A DNA stretch of 64,000 nucleotides from Acanthosepion esculentum (taxonomy: Eukaryota > Mollusca > Cephalopoda > Sepiida > Sepiidae). Position 1 is the first letter of the stretch. Every line of letters begins with the position of its first letter. The stretch spans positions 13,116,883 through 13,180,882 of the forward strand of contig OZ038496.1 in NCBI GenBank assembly GCA_964036315.1, given 5' to 3'. The notes under the pieces were generated by a model that was not told the DNA's origin, ran no database searches, and was given only the letters and a program-made list of their open reading frames with translations. This document shows, piece after piece, positions 41,938-52,858 of this stretch. The position numbers and the translations under genes were made by a program.

Positions 41938-42407
41938 TCTGTTCGTTTATTCCGAAAATTCCGAGTAATAATACTAAGAACACCTGGCAATTCTTCGCTT
42001 GAAATCTAAACAACTACACTTTGATCCTAAGCTAAATCTGCAAATACTATAATCTGATCATCGGCCAGGAAGTAATACAAATATTTACTTGACGCCCCAC
42101 GATTATTGGAATAGAGGATGAAGATCTGGAAGAGGTACAGAAATACAACTTATAGAATAATAAGAAAATTAGGAAAATATTCAGATACGATATCATCGTT
42201 GTATCGATTAATGACCACAGGAGACTAATTTTCTCATAAATAAAATTGCATTTTATTTTACTTTGTCCTTCGACATTGTACGAAATGGGGCCTTCGTCGA
42301 ACGGCTAATCTAAATCACGTGTCGATTTGATAGAGAGAGAGAGAGATTTACAGAATGTATTATATACTTAGTTGCCATATCTTTTTTCCACGCGCGTCCA
42401 TATCATT
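41938..42407. other. unassigned interval
   Basis: A GA run at 42331-42345; nothing else recognised. Confidence 0.45.
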
Positions 42408-42446
42408 GTGTCACATCCTACTTGATAGGATAGGATGTGACACAAG
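42408..42446. other. perfect inverted repeat / hairpin
   Basis: TTGTGTCACATCCTA and its exact complement TAGGATGTGACACAA around a spacer of about 9 bp. Confidence 0.85.
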
Positions 42447-42949
42447 GTCAGTTTAATGTGGGGAACCCAAGCGCGTGCACACGGAGCAAATCTAAAAGTA
42501 GTCTCGCCCACACAACCGTCGGTTGCGCTGGCATCGCTATTATTAGCGATCCCTCTCGTTCGTGCAATGAGGAGGTACTGCTACGGGCCATTATTTCCCT
42601 GGACCGGGTACCTCTTGAACATATATTAAAAAAATCTACCGGAAGTGCTTTAATCAAAACTATTAATATAAATGGGACAACTAGTCAAAATTAACAAGTG
42701 AATTTCGGTGATAATCGAACTAGTTGCGCACACAATGCTTGACCTTTCTAGAGCACTGCATTACATTTTTCTACAGCAGGAACATAACAGTAGACGAGCT
42801 TTTGAAGCTCGATCTCACCTTCACTTCTTGAGCAATGATCGACAGATAAATCTATCAAGGTCTTTTGTCCGCACCTAAGGATGATTGCGTTTCCATGCGA
42901 ATACGTACTGAGACTTGATTCATGCCATTCTGTTAACATTCTTCTGAAT
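42447..42949. other. unassigned interval
   Basis: An 85-codon plus frame (42437-42694) has more balanced composition than its surroundings but no recognised domain. Confidence 0.4.
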
Positions 42950-42950
42950 A

Positions 42951-42990
42951 CGCATGCGCGTGAAATTATCTACCGGCAGCCATTTTGCTT
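42951..42990. promoter_or_regulatory. NRF1-like and YY1-like motifs, possible promoter
   Basis: CGCATGCGCG (42951-42960) fits the palindromic NRF1 site, and GCCATTTT (42979-42986) fits the YY1/initiator motif common just downstream of housekeeping transcription starts. The pairing is typical of TATA-less animal promoters (established); that this one is active is inference. Confidence 0.35.
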
Positions 42991-43178
42991 ATTCGCCATG
43001 AACTCTTTATTCTTTTTTTTTTCCTTTTTGTTTAATTTATAGATTTTTTCCCTTCTTTTCAAATTCTAACTTTTCTGTGTTTGAATGCGTAGATATGTTT
43101 TTGTTTTACGAAAAAATCCTAAACATCCATTTGTTTGAGCGCGGCATCATTTTCATCTACACTTTTCTACCCAACAGT

Positions 43179-43257
43179 ATGAGTTCGTCGTACTGTGTTG
43201 ATGCCTCAGGCCAAACGACCGGTCAGCCGGACGCCGTTGTCGATTCAGAATGGCTAA
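43179..43257 (+). CDS. candidate short coding exon
   Basis: Preceded by a polypyrimidine tract and acceptor-like ACTTTTCTACCCAACAG. The ATG at 43179 begins MSSSYCVDASGQTTGQP... and runs 26 codons of balanced, non-repetitive composition to GAATGGCTAAG before GTTTTTAC, a non-canonical but GT-starting donor. It lies about 200 bp downstream of the NRF1/YY1 pair. The protein is not recognised. It could be the first coding exon of a gene whose rest lies outside the window, or chance. Confidence 0.25.
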
Positions 43258-43514
43258 GGTTTTTACCTTTTTGCTTGCTTTTATTTCTACTCCGCGTATC
43301 AAGTGCCTGCCAGGTATATTTTAGCTCAAAGTACGTGCTCAGAAGAGAAAGAAAAAAGACACTAAAATATACTTCAAATATGGCTTCTTCGAGTTTGCAT
43401 GTGTCTTTAGAGGTGGAAATTTGTTCATATAGAGAAGTAAAACACGAATATCTTTGAGAAATATCATGCGATCGCATCTACAAAAGAAAAATAACATTTT
43501 GATGTAGATATGAC

Positions 43515-43516
<2 letters not shown>

Positions 43517-43567
<51 letters not shown>
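43517..43567. repeat. (TA)n microsatellite
   Basis: About 25 TA units. Confidence 0.96.
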
Positions 43568-43569
<2 letters not shown>

Positions 43570-43744
43570 GTGTGTATTTTGTTAAAAGTGTTGGAAAGGT
43601 ATTTCTGTTAATGTTTTATTTTTGCTTTTGTTTTTATGGTCTTAAGGAAAATTCTCATTTGCATACAAGAAATACATTGTAAAACTTAACCGAATTACGT
43701 TTTGAGTCAATGAAACATGAATTATTGGTGACCAAATCCATCAC

Positions 43745-43748
<4 letters not shown>

Positions 43749-43781
<33 letters not shown>

Positions 43782-43808
43782 GTGTGTGTGTGTGTGTGCG
43801 CGCGCACG
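43749..43808. repeat. (GT)n microsatellite
   Basis: GT run with a CGCGCGCACGC end; frames are artefacts. Confidence 0.96.
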
Positions 43809-43814
43809 CACGTC

Positions 43815-43992
43815 TGTGTGTATTTGGTTTGGTTTGTTTTACTGCATATCAACCTCAATGGGTGATTTAATGCTGACAAGATTTTTATTGCTCGTAATAT
43901 TTTTTTCAAAAAATGTATTGCTGCTAATACTGTTACAAAAATGTATTGCTGATAATAATTTTTAAAGTATTTCTGGTATTATTGCTACCATA
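43815..43992 (+). repeat. repeat E, 5' part (interrupted copy)
   Basis: TTTGGTTTGTTTTACTGCAT, ATCAACCTCAATGGGTGATT, then ATGTATTGCTG.TAAT repeats. The rest of the copy resumes at about 44785 after a LINE-J insertion. Confidence 0.82.
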
Positions 43993-43994
43993 TA

Positions 43995-44775
43995 TGTTCT
44001 GGAGCCCCTTCTGTTCGCCTCGGGGTTCTTGATAAGATACAGAGACGTGTATGCAACGTAATTGGCCCTTATCTGTCATCTCGCCTGCAGTCGCTCTCTC
44101 ACAGACGAGCCGTCGCCTCGCTCTGTCTTTTTTACAAATACTTTCACGATAATTGCTCCGATGAGCTGCTTTCGCTGGTTCCCAGGCTTCATGAATTCAA
44201 GCGTCCTACGAGGCTGGCATCCCGCTCCCACCCTTTCACTGTTTAAACTGTTAAATGTAGCAGTCTCTTCTACTCCAATAGCTTCATATCTCGCACCTCT
44301 CCCCTGTGGAACTCCCTTCCTTATTCCTGTTTCCCTGACAACTATAATCTCCAACTATTCAAATGTAACGTCAACCTACATCTCCAGTTGCCTTGATCTA
44401 TCCCCTATCCTTCTCCACATCCTTTCCTCTAACACTCCTATCTGCTCTCGCTCCAAATCTTCTGTAACCCCTTGCCTTGATCTATCCACTATCCTTCTCC
44501 ACATCTTTTCCTCTAACAGTCCTATCTGAACTCGCTCCAAATATTGTGTAACCCATGGCATTGATCTATCCACTATCCTTCTCCACATCCTTTCCTCTAA
44601 AACCCCTATCTGCTCTCGATCCAAATCTTCTGTAACCCCTTGCCTTGATCTATCCACTATCCTTCTCCACATCCTTTCCTCTAACACTCCTATCTGCTTT
44701 CGCTCCAAATCTTCTGTAACCCCTTGCGTGCTAGTGGCTTCCAGCCCTGCTTGGGTTGAAAAGCTTAAAAAAAAT
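43995..44775 (+). mobile_element. LINE-J 3' end inserted into repeat E
   Basis: The best-preserved LINE-J. The plus strand reads VLDKIQRRVCNVIGPYLSSR, SLSHRRAVASLCLFYKYFHD, NCSDELLSLVPRLHEFKRPT, RLASRSHPFTV, a frameshift, SPLWNSLPYSCFPDNYNLQL-FKCNV: the C-terminal region after the RT domain of a non-LTR retrotransposon (Jockey/CR1-like), about 150 residues. The 3' UTR has a four-unit 84-bp tandem repeat (44391-44727) and ends GCGTGCTAGTGGCTTCCAGC-CCTGCTTGGG. Confidence 0.85.
44391..44727. repeat. 84-bp tandem repeat in LINE-J 3' UTR (4 units)
   Basis: TTGATCTATCC recurs at 44393, 44477, 44561 and 44645, spaced exactly 84 bp. Because 84 is a multiple of 3, the minus strand stays open as a 28-residue repeat; this is most likely fortuitous. 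Confidence 0.93.
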
Positions 44776-44779
44776 TAAA

Positions 44780-45025
44780 ACCTATTTGTACACTTTCTTG
44801 GTGTTTTGAACCCAGTTTAGGGATTAACTATTTGCCCATAGCTGGGACCCTAACAGGTGCTACCACCCCGGGTCACGTTGGACCTGGGAACACCAGCAAT
44901 TAATAGGTGGTTCCACGCTCCTCAAAGCCTCCTGATCAGAGGCTCTGCTATTGGACGTAGTTTATCGTCTTACCCAGGACACGGATGTAATTTATCCTCA
45001 TAACCAGGACGGATGTGTGAGGAGG
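44780..45025 (+). repeat. repeat E, 3' part (interrupted copy)
   Basis: AAAACCTATTTGTACACTTT, TTAACTATTTGCCCATAGCT, GGTGCTACCACCCCGGGTCA, GGAACACCAGCAATTAATAG, GTGGTTCCACGCTCCTCAAA, CCTCCTGATCAGAGGC, and a duplicated CGTAGTTTATCGTCTTACCC end. Confidence 0.85.
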
Positions 45026-45590
45026 GGTTGAGAAATATAACTGATGGAAAACCGTTTGATTGAAAGTAGGATTACGCGTTTCGCTTTTCTAGGTTTCATC
45101 AAATCCCAAAACGAAAGAAAGAAATATGTGTGTGTATTTGTGTATATACTTAAATAATAATCTTCAGTAATTTTTCCCGCTAAGATCGCGTTTCTCGTGA
45201 TGAAAGAAAAAAAGGAAAATGAGTGACTTTAAAAAAGACGTTAATATTTATTCCGTATCTTCTCCTTATACTTCTTAATTCCTGTCGAAAGTTATTGATA
45301 TATTCTCCCAGATTTTCTATATCGAATTTAAGCGAAATCCTCATCCTATTTTCCGAATTGCTCGAAAGTAACAGATTCATATGGCCATTATTTTAATTAA
45401 TTTAAGATAAATCCTTATCCAATATTTCAGAATCGGTTAAAAGTAAAATATTTATGTTTTTCTGTCTGGCGATGGCTTTTCCGTGTCGACCATATGTGTA
45501 TACTATACGTATTTGGGTCTGGTGAAGCCAAGAAAGGCGAAGGACGTAATCAAATCTAGTCTGTCTATATCTCTGAGATAACATATACTT
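45026..45590. other. unassigned interval
   Basis: No recognised domain or repeat. Confidence 0.45.
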
Positions 45591-45591
45591 A

Positions 45592-45935
45592 CATACATTA
45601 TTTACATTATTCGGACTTTACCGCCATATTTATTACAACGCTTCAGCCCTTCAGTATCTGTCTATATTTCTGAGATGAGGCATGATGTACACTATTTTTA
45701 TTATTCGGACTATTGTCCCCATCTTTGTCCCATATTACAACGTTTCGGCCGTTGTACGGTCAGGTGGTTGGAATGTCGAACTACTGGGGTAGATTGTTCT
45801 AGTTCCACATGCCATGTTTTAATGGATGTCAGTTAATTTTCCCTCTGAAGGTTCTCCACTGCCTTAACCGGGTATTGAACTCACACTCTGTCACTGGATC
45901 TAACCAACGCCTTTATCCACTGTGCCATGTGTTCT
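45592..45935 (-). mobile_element. SINE-C copy with duplicated tail
   Basis: The minus-strand head (GGCACAGTGGATAAAGGCGT at 45909-45930 side; GAGTTCAATACCCGG), body and GGCCGAAACGTTGTAAT, then the tail unit twice (GAAATATAGACAGATACTG at about 45655, TAAAGTCCGAATAATG at 45600). The duplication is the start of the kind of array seen at 61.5 kb. The CCTTCTTCAGG part of the hammerhead-like block is deleted. Confidence 0.8.
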
Positions 45936-46204
45936 TGTGTATGAATTTCTGGGTATTATAAACCTAATGTCTTCAGCAACCATTTTTACCAGTGCTCATA
46001 TTGCAATTTTTTGCTATTATCATTTCAGTTATTACCAGAGCTCTTATTGCAACTTTGTTGTTATTATCGCTTTTCTCTGGCACTCCTTATTACTGGTTCC
46101 CATATTGTATTCATTTCTATGCTTGGTCGGCTCAGGAGATTTTTGTGGCCTAGCATATGTGCTGATTCCTTAAGTTTACGAATTTACACAGATATACTTA
46201 CATG
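45936..46204. other. unassigned spacer
   Basis: Two CAACCATTTTTACCAG / CAGTTATTACCAGAGCT-like approximate repeats near 45980-46040; otherwise nothing. Confidence 0.4.
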
Positions 46205-46518
46205 CATTATTTACCTTATTCGACCCAGTGGATAAAGACGTCGGATAGATCCAGTTACTAGACAAAAGAGTTGTGAGTTCAATACATGGCCACAGCAGTG
46301 GTGAACTAAAAACTTGGAGAGTTAAAGGGAAATAACTGAGCCACCCGGAAGAGGCATGGGACGTGGAACTAGAATAATCGACTCCCGGTGGACGAAATAA
46401 AGGGTTTGATTCGAAATACCAATCATCTGAAGAAGGCCGGAGCGTACAACGGCCGAAACGTTGTGAATATGGCAATGAAGATGAGGATAACAATCCGAAT
46501 AATGTAAATAACGCAAGT
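46205..46518 (+). mobile_element. SINE-C copy, complete and diverged
   Basis: CCCAGTGGATAAAGACGTCG (A-box-like), GTGAGTTCAATACATGG (B-box-like), GGGACGTGGAACTAGAATA, TCTGAAGAAGGCCGGAGCGT, ACGGCCGAAACGTTGTG, AATCCGAATAATGTAAATA. Confidence 0.82.
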
Positions 46519-46546
46519 ATATAGTTTACAATTTGTCAAATTTCTT

Positions 46547-46663
<117 letters not shown>

Positions 46664-47159
46664 ACTACAGTTGAAAACTTTGAAGCCAATTCAAGAATTA
46701 ACCTGGGATAAACTATAGAGAAGAGTAAAAAATTGGAAAAAAGCTCTTAGAGTCTTGAAAATAGAATGGAATCAATTATCAAACTTTTACTTTGACAAAC
46801 TTTTGCAACGAATGACAAAATTTTTGTGCTGCAGCAATCTAGGCTAAAGGAGGATATTTTGACGAGAGCAATATTTAATCATAAATTTTTTTCGTCTTTT
46901 TGTCATAATAAAACTTTTAATAAAAAAGTATGTGTTACTTTCTTTTAACCATGTATAATAATTTTCTCTTATTTAAAGTAAAAGAGAACTACTTTGGGGC
47001 CAAATTTAAAAATTAACAGGAATTACCTCAAACCTTTGAACTGTCGTGTAGATATAACATCAACTTTCATTGCGAATCTACTGTTGAAAAAGGAGCTTTT
47101 CACACTACTCTCCTAATAGATTTAGCTATACTAATAGCTATACTGATAGCTATACTAAT
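46664..47159. other. unassigned AT-rich interval
   Basis: A short TAATAGCTATACTGATAGCT repeat near 47125-47155; nothing else. Confidence 0.45.
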
Positions 47160-47740
47160 AATTATATTACAATGAATCATTCATACAAAAAGTAGATTAG
47201 TAAAGTTAATGATATAAAATGGCGAAATCCCTTCGCAAGCAACATTTTAAAGGTGCATTAACCTACAAATCACGCGATGAATGTTATGATCCTTGTTTTT
47301 AATAATTATGAGCTGTATAAGGTCTTTATTTAATATGCAAGTAATTTCGACTGTACATTCAATCATCTTCAGGCATGGAAATTATTTTGTTTTTGGTAAA
47401 ATTCAGGTACCATCCGAGACGAAGAAATTAAATATGAATCAAAATATGTTTTTTTTAAATGTCTTATTGTTAACGGATACAAACTTTTGGAACGTGCAAT
47501 AGCAACGCTAAGATTGAATTTTTTGAAAATTTAAGAGAGTGCGTTTTTTTTACTAATATTGCAATTTGAGATTTTTTTTTGTTGTAGGAGTTTATCAGTC
47601 AATATGGCATGAACTAAATTGTTCAATAAATGATGTCTCTGTTGTTATCCCGAAAATTTGCATCTTGGATCAGTTCTTTTAAATCAAATATGTGGTGTAG
47701 TTCAATTTATATTATAATGAATCATTCATACAAAAGGTAG
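47160..47740. mobile_element. foldback element FB, diverged copy 3
   Basis: Both ends carry ATGAATCATTCATACAAAA (47173; 47717). The left half continues with TAATGATATAAAATGGCGA and GAATGTTATGATCC as in FB copy 1. The right arm is mostly deleted. Confidence 0.7.
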
Positions 47741-48307
47741 ATTAATATCTATATCTATATTAATACCTGCTATGTCTTCCCAGTGGGCATCGCTACATCA
47801 TTACTCCATCATTTTTCTGCTTCAAAATACCAATGAAACATTTCCTCCACCTTTGCGTTTAACCTTGTCATGTCCACATCCATTTTAGGTGTCTAACCTC
47901 TTTGATGATACCGTGAGATTGGTTTTCCGATCCAAGATATATAATAAATGCAAATGTCAGTGTGTCACACTATTTCAATTTTACTCTTAGAGGCTGTAGC
48001 CAAACATATCATACCATTTTGGAATCAGGCCGAATCTGTCAGAAAATTAAAAACATTCCGGGCCGGATCCAAACCCAAAATCCTGAAATCCTGAATTCCC
48101 AAGTTATCATTACTGCGATTGTTTTCGGTGATTTTTTTACCTGATTTTTTTCCGACAAATTTTTAGGCACGATAACAATTTTTATAACCTGGAAATAAAA
48201 TTTGGAATAATCGAAATTGATTGCGAAATCCAGCGGAAGTCACAGATGAAATAAAAATAATTGATTGTACGGAAAGTAAGGACCTACGTACATCAAATCG
48301 TCTTTAA
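47741..48307. other. unassigned interval
   Basis: No recognised features; the 60-codon frame at 47962-48144 is unremarkable. Confidence 0.45.
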
Positions 48308-48478
48308 ATTAAGTGGCAGCAGAAGAATTATCATTGAACTGTTAAAAGCTAAGTCTAAATATCAATGCAATACTTAAATGCAGCGATCAAATTTGAGTTC
48401 TTCTGTAGTTTATTGTTGCCTATCGCATCACACTTCCCCCTCCCTATTTTGATGAAGGCCCAATCAAGAGATTAAACG
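48308..48478 (+). repeat. unnamed dispersed repeat, copy 1
   Basis: Matches 57795-57962 (TTAAGTGGCA.CAGAAGAATT, ATGCAATACTTAAATGCAGC, GATGAAGGCC). The copy at 57795 is preceded by a repeat E-like TTTAACTACACACCAACCTC. Confidence 0.78.
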
Positions 48479-48699
48479 CCGCCCACTAAGGCGTCTTTTA
48501 AGCTAGCATATATATATACAATATATATACACATTGTATATATACAATATATATATATATGTGTGTGTGTGTGTGTATAAAATCCATATTGAAACAAAAT
48601 ATATCTGTAAATGTTAATATGTGTAATGACAAAAGGAAAACTTTTCTTTATCAACATAAATGCCAGAGGATGAAACGCGTTGGTAAAGAACAGATTTTT

Positions 48700-48703
<4 letters not shown>
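48479..48703. other. TA/GT-rich spacer
   Basis: Short TATATACAATATATA palindromic runs and a GT run near 48560; no gene. Confidence 0.5.

Positions 48704-48762
<59 letters not shown>
48704..48762. repeat. (TA)n microsatellite
   Basis: About 29 TA units. Confidence 0.96.
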
Positions 48763-48764
<2 letters not shown>

Positions 48765-49117
48765 TTTTTATTTTCTTAAATAAATTCCTGCTCCGCCAAC
48801 AAAAGAAAAATGTTCACCTGTTAATCTTTTCAATTTTCAAAAACGACCACAGTACTACCACTTCCTTATAAAATGCAACTCTACGGGTTATCTTACTACA
48901 GAATAAGGAATAAAAGAAAACTTAATGAATTTCAAGAATACTTCTAAGATTTATTTAATATTTGCAAATAGTATCATTGAGAACTCTTGCATATGGCGAC
49001 GTTTTTTCAATCATTTCTCATTCTACAGTGATTAAATTTATTCTCCTCTGAACACATTAACCACTAAGCAGCCAGGATCTATCGATATAAAATCTTTTGT
49101 AGATATCGTCGAAAGTC
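48763..49117. other. unassigned interval
   Basis: Nothing recognised. Confidence 0.45.
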
Positions 49118-49119
49118 TA

Positions 49120-49518
49120 CAGCGTTGTTCGATAAAAGTGACTCACCTGATTTTTTTTTTTTTTTTTTTACTAAATGTTCTCTTCTCCGATAAAACGAAA
49201 GTTGAGCTAAATTCAAAGGATAAACGATCTAAAATCCGAAGAAGCTTTGAAAGCTCTTTGAATTTAGCAGTAAGTACTGTCAAGCATCCGTTCAGTGTAA
49301 TGTTCTGGGGGTGCTTTTCTTTTCATGGAACTGGTTTCTTAAAACCTATTCAAAAGACCCTCAGGAGTGAGCAGTACAAGAGAATTTTAGAGTCTTGTCT
49401 GCTCCCTTCTGCTGAAAGGGTGCAAATCGACCCCACCAAGCTCATTTTTATGCAGGATAATGATCCCTGTCACAAAACAAAATTGATGAAGGAATACTTT
49501 GATGAGAAGCAGGTGAGT
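49120..49518 (+). mobile_element. Tc1-like transposon copy 2, 3'-truncated
   Basis: Starts at the same TIR (CAGCGTTGTTCGATAAAAGT) after TA at 49118-49119 and keeps the same poly-T junction into the DDE domain as the copy at 3246. It stops abruptly after GAGAAGCAGGTGAGTGTC, where a minus-strand LINE-L fragment begins, so the 3' half and right TIR are lost. Confidence 0.9.
49171..49518 (+). pseudogene. Tc1 transposase fragment, still open
   Basis: About 115 uninterrupted codons: NVLFSDKTKVEL (first catalytic D; the following E is K), FWGCFSFHGTGFLKP, ILESCLLPSAERVQIDPTKL, IFMQDNDPCHKTKLMKEYF (second D). Less decayed than the copy at 3288. No HTH and no third catalytic residue. Confidence 0.88.
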
Positions 49519-49724
49519 GTCGCAAATTCCGTCCTCTTTTAGAGCACTTCCTAGATATTTAAATACTTGTATGATTTAGTATCCCCTACTCATAATTTGC
49601 ATTTTGATCTCACCCTTTTGCTGATAACCATGCATTCTGTCTTCTTGTAGTTTAAACTTATTCCTTTCTTCTCGCTTTCCTTAGCTACCTTCTGTAGGAG
49701 CTTTTGTGGTTTTCTTTCTATGTC
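49519..49724 (-). pseudogene. LINE-L reverse transcriptase fragment
   Basis: Minus strand: KLLQKVAKESEKKGISLNYK-KTECMVISKR, then in another frame KYLGSALKEDGICD. This is the thumb-side region after the YADD box of the RT in a common LINE group. It directly abuts the truncated Tc1 at 49518. Confidence 0.78.
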
Positions 49725-49808
49725 TGCTAGTCTAGTACTACGCTTAGATTTATGAAATCGAGGCACTAAAGGGGAAGGCTTATGAGAACAATTGCCATGA
49801 AAAAGCAC
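49725..49808 (-). pseudogene. LINE-J scrap
   Basis: Minus strand: LFHGNCSHKPSPLVPRFHKS-KRSTRLA, matching FHGN(C)S.ELLSLVPRLHEFKR.TRLA of LINE-J. Fused to the LINE-L RT fragment in one frame by chance. Confidence 0.78.
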
Positions 49809-50375
49809 ATTGAAGCCAAGCTACGGGAGTGGTAAACTGACTGGAATCAAGATGCCATACCAGGACCGATAATGTTGCAGATTCTTCTTTGGATTTCATG
49901 AAGAATCTCTAGATGCATAGCAGAAGTACTAGACCTGATACGGCGACAATATTCAACGCAAAGACGAATGCCAGACTGACAAATGCACAAGATGGATATG
50001 AGTAAGTCAAATTGTATAGCACGTTGCAGTGAACCAAAAACTTTGAAAGGTTCGCTGCACGTTCACAAGGTAACGAAAGGTGAAAACTAACACCACGTCG
50101 AGAAATGAGAACATTGTCAGCAATATGAATGGATGGCATCGGAACTATTTGAAGAAGAGTCTGTCCAGAATTCACCTCGATCTCAACTGTATTTTTACTC
50201 ATTCGAAATAACCCAGTCTTTCCGATTTTTAAAGTTTTGAATTCAGATTCTAGATTGGTTGTCAGACAAAGCAAGATATACCAGGCTGCTCTGCTATTTA
50301 ACTCATGGGAAAGATAGATTCATGCCTTTTCAAAAAGCATTAGTGCGAAAAGAATGACAGAGCCTCGATCAGAAT
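49809..50375. other. unassigned interval between LINE-L pieces
   Basis: A 121-codon minus frame (49909-50274) has no clear motif. Part of this may be LINE-L sequence in either orientation. Confidence 0.4.
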
Positions 50376-50640
50376 TTAAACTCGACACGAGGATCACACT
50401 TCAGGATACTGAAAATTCCATGAACGGTGCGAGTAAACAAGAAGGGAGTCTTAAAGAAAATGCCAACAGAAAGAACACTCATAATGGGAATCAGAAAAAG
50501 GCGGCTGAAATTCCTTGAACACATAATGAGGAAGGTGGGCTTGGAAAACTTGACGAGGCAATTTGAGGGCAAGAGAGATGGGGGAAAGCATCGAGCCATT
50601 TAACTTACAAATGGATGGTGCTTAACAATACCGGCCAGGA
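50376..50640 (+). pseudogene. LINE-L C-terminal region, copy 2
   Basis: Plus strand: EGVLKKMPTERTLIMGIRKR-RLKFLEHIMRKVGLENLT, EGKRDGGKHRAI, which aligns with the copy at 34700-34850 (RKRQ.FL.HIMRKEGLENLT). It lies opposite in strand to the RT fragment at 49519-49724. Confidence 0.75.
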
Positions 50641-50877
50641 ATGACGGAGTATATAATATAAATAAAATAAACAACTCCTAATGGAGTCTGCTATAGAGGC
50701 ACAATGGAGAAAGAGAGCTCAATGTCAGATTGACTGGCCGAGCCTTAAGATTTTTTGCAATAAACTTCCGATGAACGTTGTCAGTTTAAAAATTTCATTC
50801 ATTCGACCACCTGATGATAGCGAGAAGAAACTTTTTGGTGAGGTTAGACATCGATCGTTCACCAGGAATTTATTAAT
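50641..50877. other. unassigned spacer
   Basis: A 65-codon frame before the CA/TA array has no recognised domain. Confidence 0.4.
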
Positions 50878-50887
50878 ACACACACAA

Positions 50888-50965
<78 letters not shown>

Positions 50966-50972
50966 CTTCCTG

Positions 50973-51003
<31 letters not shown>

Positions 51004-51027
51004 TATATATATCAGGAATTTATTAAT

Positions 51028-51059
<32 letters not shown>

Positions 51060-51141
51060 TAGGAATTTATTAATACACACACAAATATATATATATATAT
51101 ATATATTAGCAATTTATTAATACACACACATACACACATAT

Positions 51142-51180
<39 letters not shown>

Positions 51181-51210
51181 AGGAATTTATTAATACACAC
51201 AAACACACAA

Positions 51211-51241
<31 letters not shown>

Positions 51242-51374
51242 CATATATTAGGAATTTATTAATACACACACACATATATATATATTAGGAATTTATTAAT
51301 ATATACACACACACACACACACAAATATATATATATATATATATATATATTAGGAATTTATTCACACACACACA

Positions 51375-51452
<78 letters not shown>

Positions 51453-51550
51453 GAATTTATTCATACACACACACACACATATATATATATATTAGGAATT
51501 TATCAATATACACACACACACAAATATATATATTAGGAATATATTAATAT

Positions 51551-51607
<57 letters not shown>

Positions 51608-51613
51608 GAATTT

Positions 51614-51665
<52 letters not shown>

Positions 51666-51778
51666 TAGGAATTTATTCATACACACACACACATATATAT
51701 ATATATTAGGAATTTATTAATATACACACACACACACAAAGACACAAATATATATATATATATTAGGAATTTATTAAT

Positions 51779-51872
<94 letters not shown>

Positions 51873-51979
51873 TAGGAATTTATTAATACAGACACACACA
51901 CACATATATATATATTAGGAATTTATTAATATACACACACACACAAATATATATATATATATATATTAGGAATTTATTA

Positions 51980-52050
<71 letters not shown>

Positions 52051-52082
52051 GAATTCATTATTATATATATATATATATATAT
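50878..52082. repeat. compound CA/TA array punctuated by AGGAATTTATTAATA
   Basis: About 19 repeats of (TA)n-TTAGGAATTTATTAATA-(CA)n with variable dinucleotide lengths. The punctuating motif is well conserved, so the array expanded by duplication of the composite unit and not as a plain dinucleotide tract. Confidence 0.95.
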
Positions 52083-52199
52083 AATTTGTCTATTTAGACA
52101 GCAATCCTTCTTTCATGCACATTTCATTGAAAACTACAGACAAGGTAATTTTATTTAGTTTCTCATACAATTTCTCATGCGATGTAATAATCTTTTTCT

Positions 52200-52794
52200 T
52201 GTCGGATGATAAAATTTTATAAAAACTGTCCGAATGTTCTTTTTATCCGAGCGCTTTCGGTTATACATTTAGCCATTTTCAAGGATTATATTTTAACTGT
52301 TAAAATAAGAAATAGTTTGTTGTATGTATGTTTTATAAAATGTTTTCATTTTTTGTTTCAAAAGACGGTCAAGATATTATGTCCATGTTCAAAGTTAATA
52401 TTATTAAGTGTTGTTTGTTTTTATTAATAAGGCTTCCATTATTTTTAGACTTTTTTTAAATAGAAGCCTTATTAATAAAAACAAATAAACCAACACATTC
52501 AGCCATCCTCAGGCATGGAAATGATTTTGTTTTTTGTTTTTAGTAGATCCAGGTAATAGCGGACACGAAAAATTAAATGTACAGCCGAAAGTACTAGCAG
52601 AATAAAAAAAAACTTATACGACTTGAAGCTATTAAAAACAAGGATCATAACATTCGTTGAGAGGTTCGTGGGTTAATGTAACTTTAATAAATTTGTTTGC
52701 GAAGATGTTTTTTGCCATTTAGATCATTAACTTTGCTAATCTACTTTTTATATGAATGATTCATGTAATATAAATTGATCTGCACCACATATTT

Positions 52795-52795
<1 letters not shown>
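52200..52795. mobile_element. foldback element FB, copy 2
   Basis: The right portion (52610-52795) is the minus-strand FB arm (GGATCATAACATTCGTTG, TGAATGATTCATGTAATAT). The centre has an inner palindrome GTTTTTATTAATAAGGCTTC / GAAGCCTTATTAATAAAAAC (52417-52490). Left part diverged. Followed by (TA)n. Confidence 0.75.

Positions 52796-52855
<60 letters not shown>
52796..52855. repeat. (TA)n microsatellite
   Basis: About 29 TA units. Confidence 0.96.

Positions 52856-52858
<3 letters not shown>

Noticed and set aside
44376..44708. 110-codon repeat protein on the minus strand
   Set aside because: Antisense of an 84-bp LINE 3' UTR repeat; open only because the period is divisible by three.
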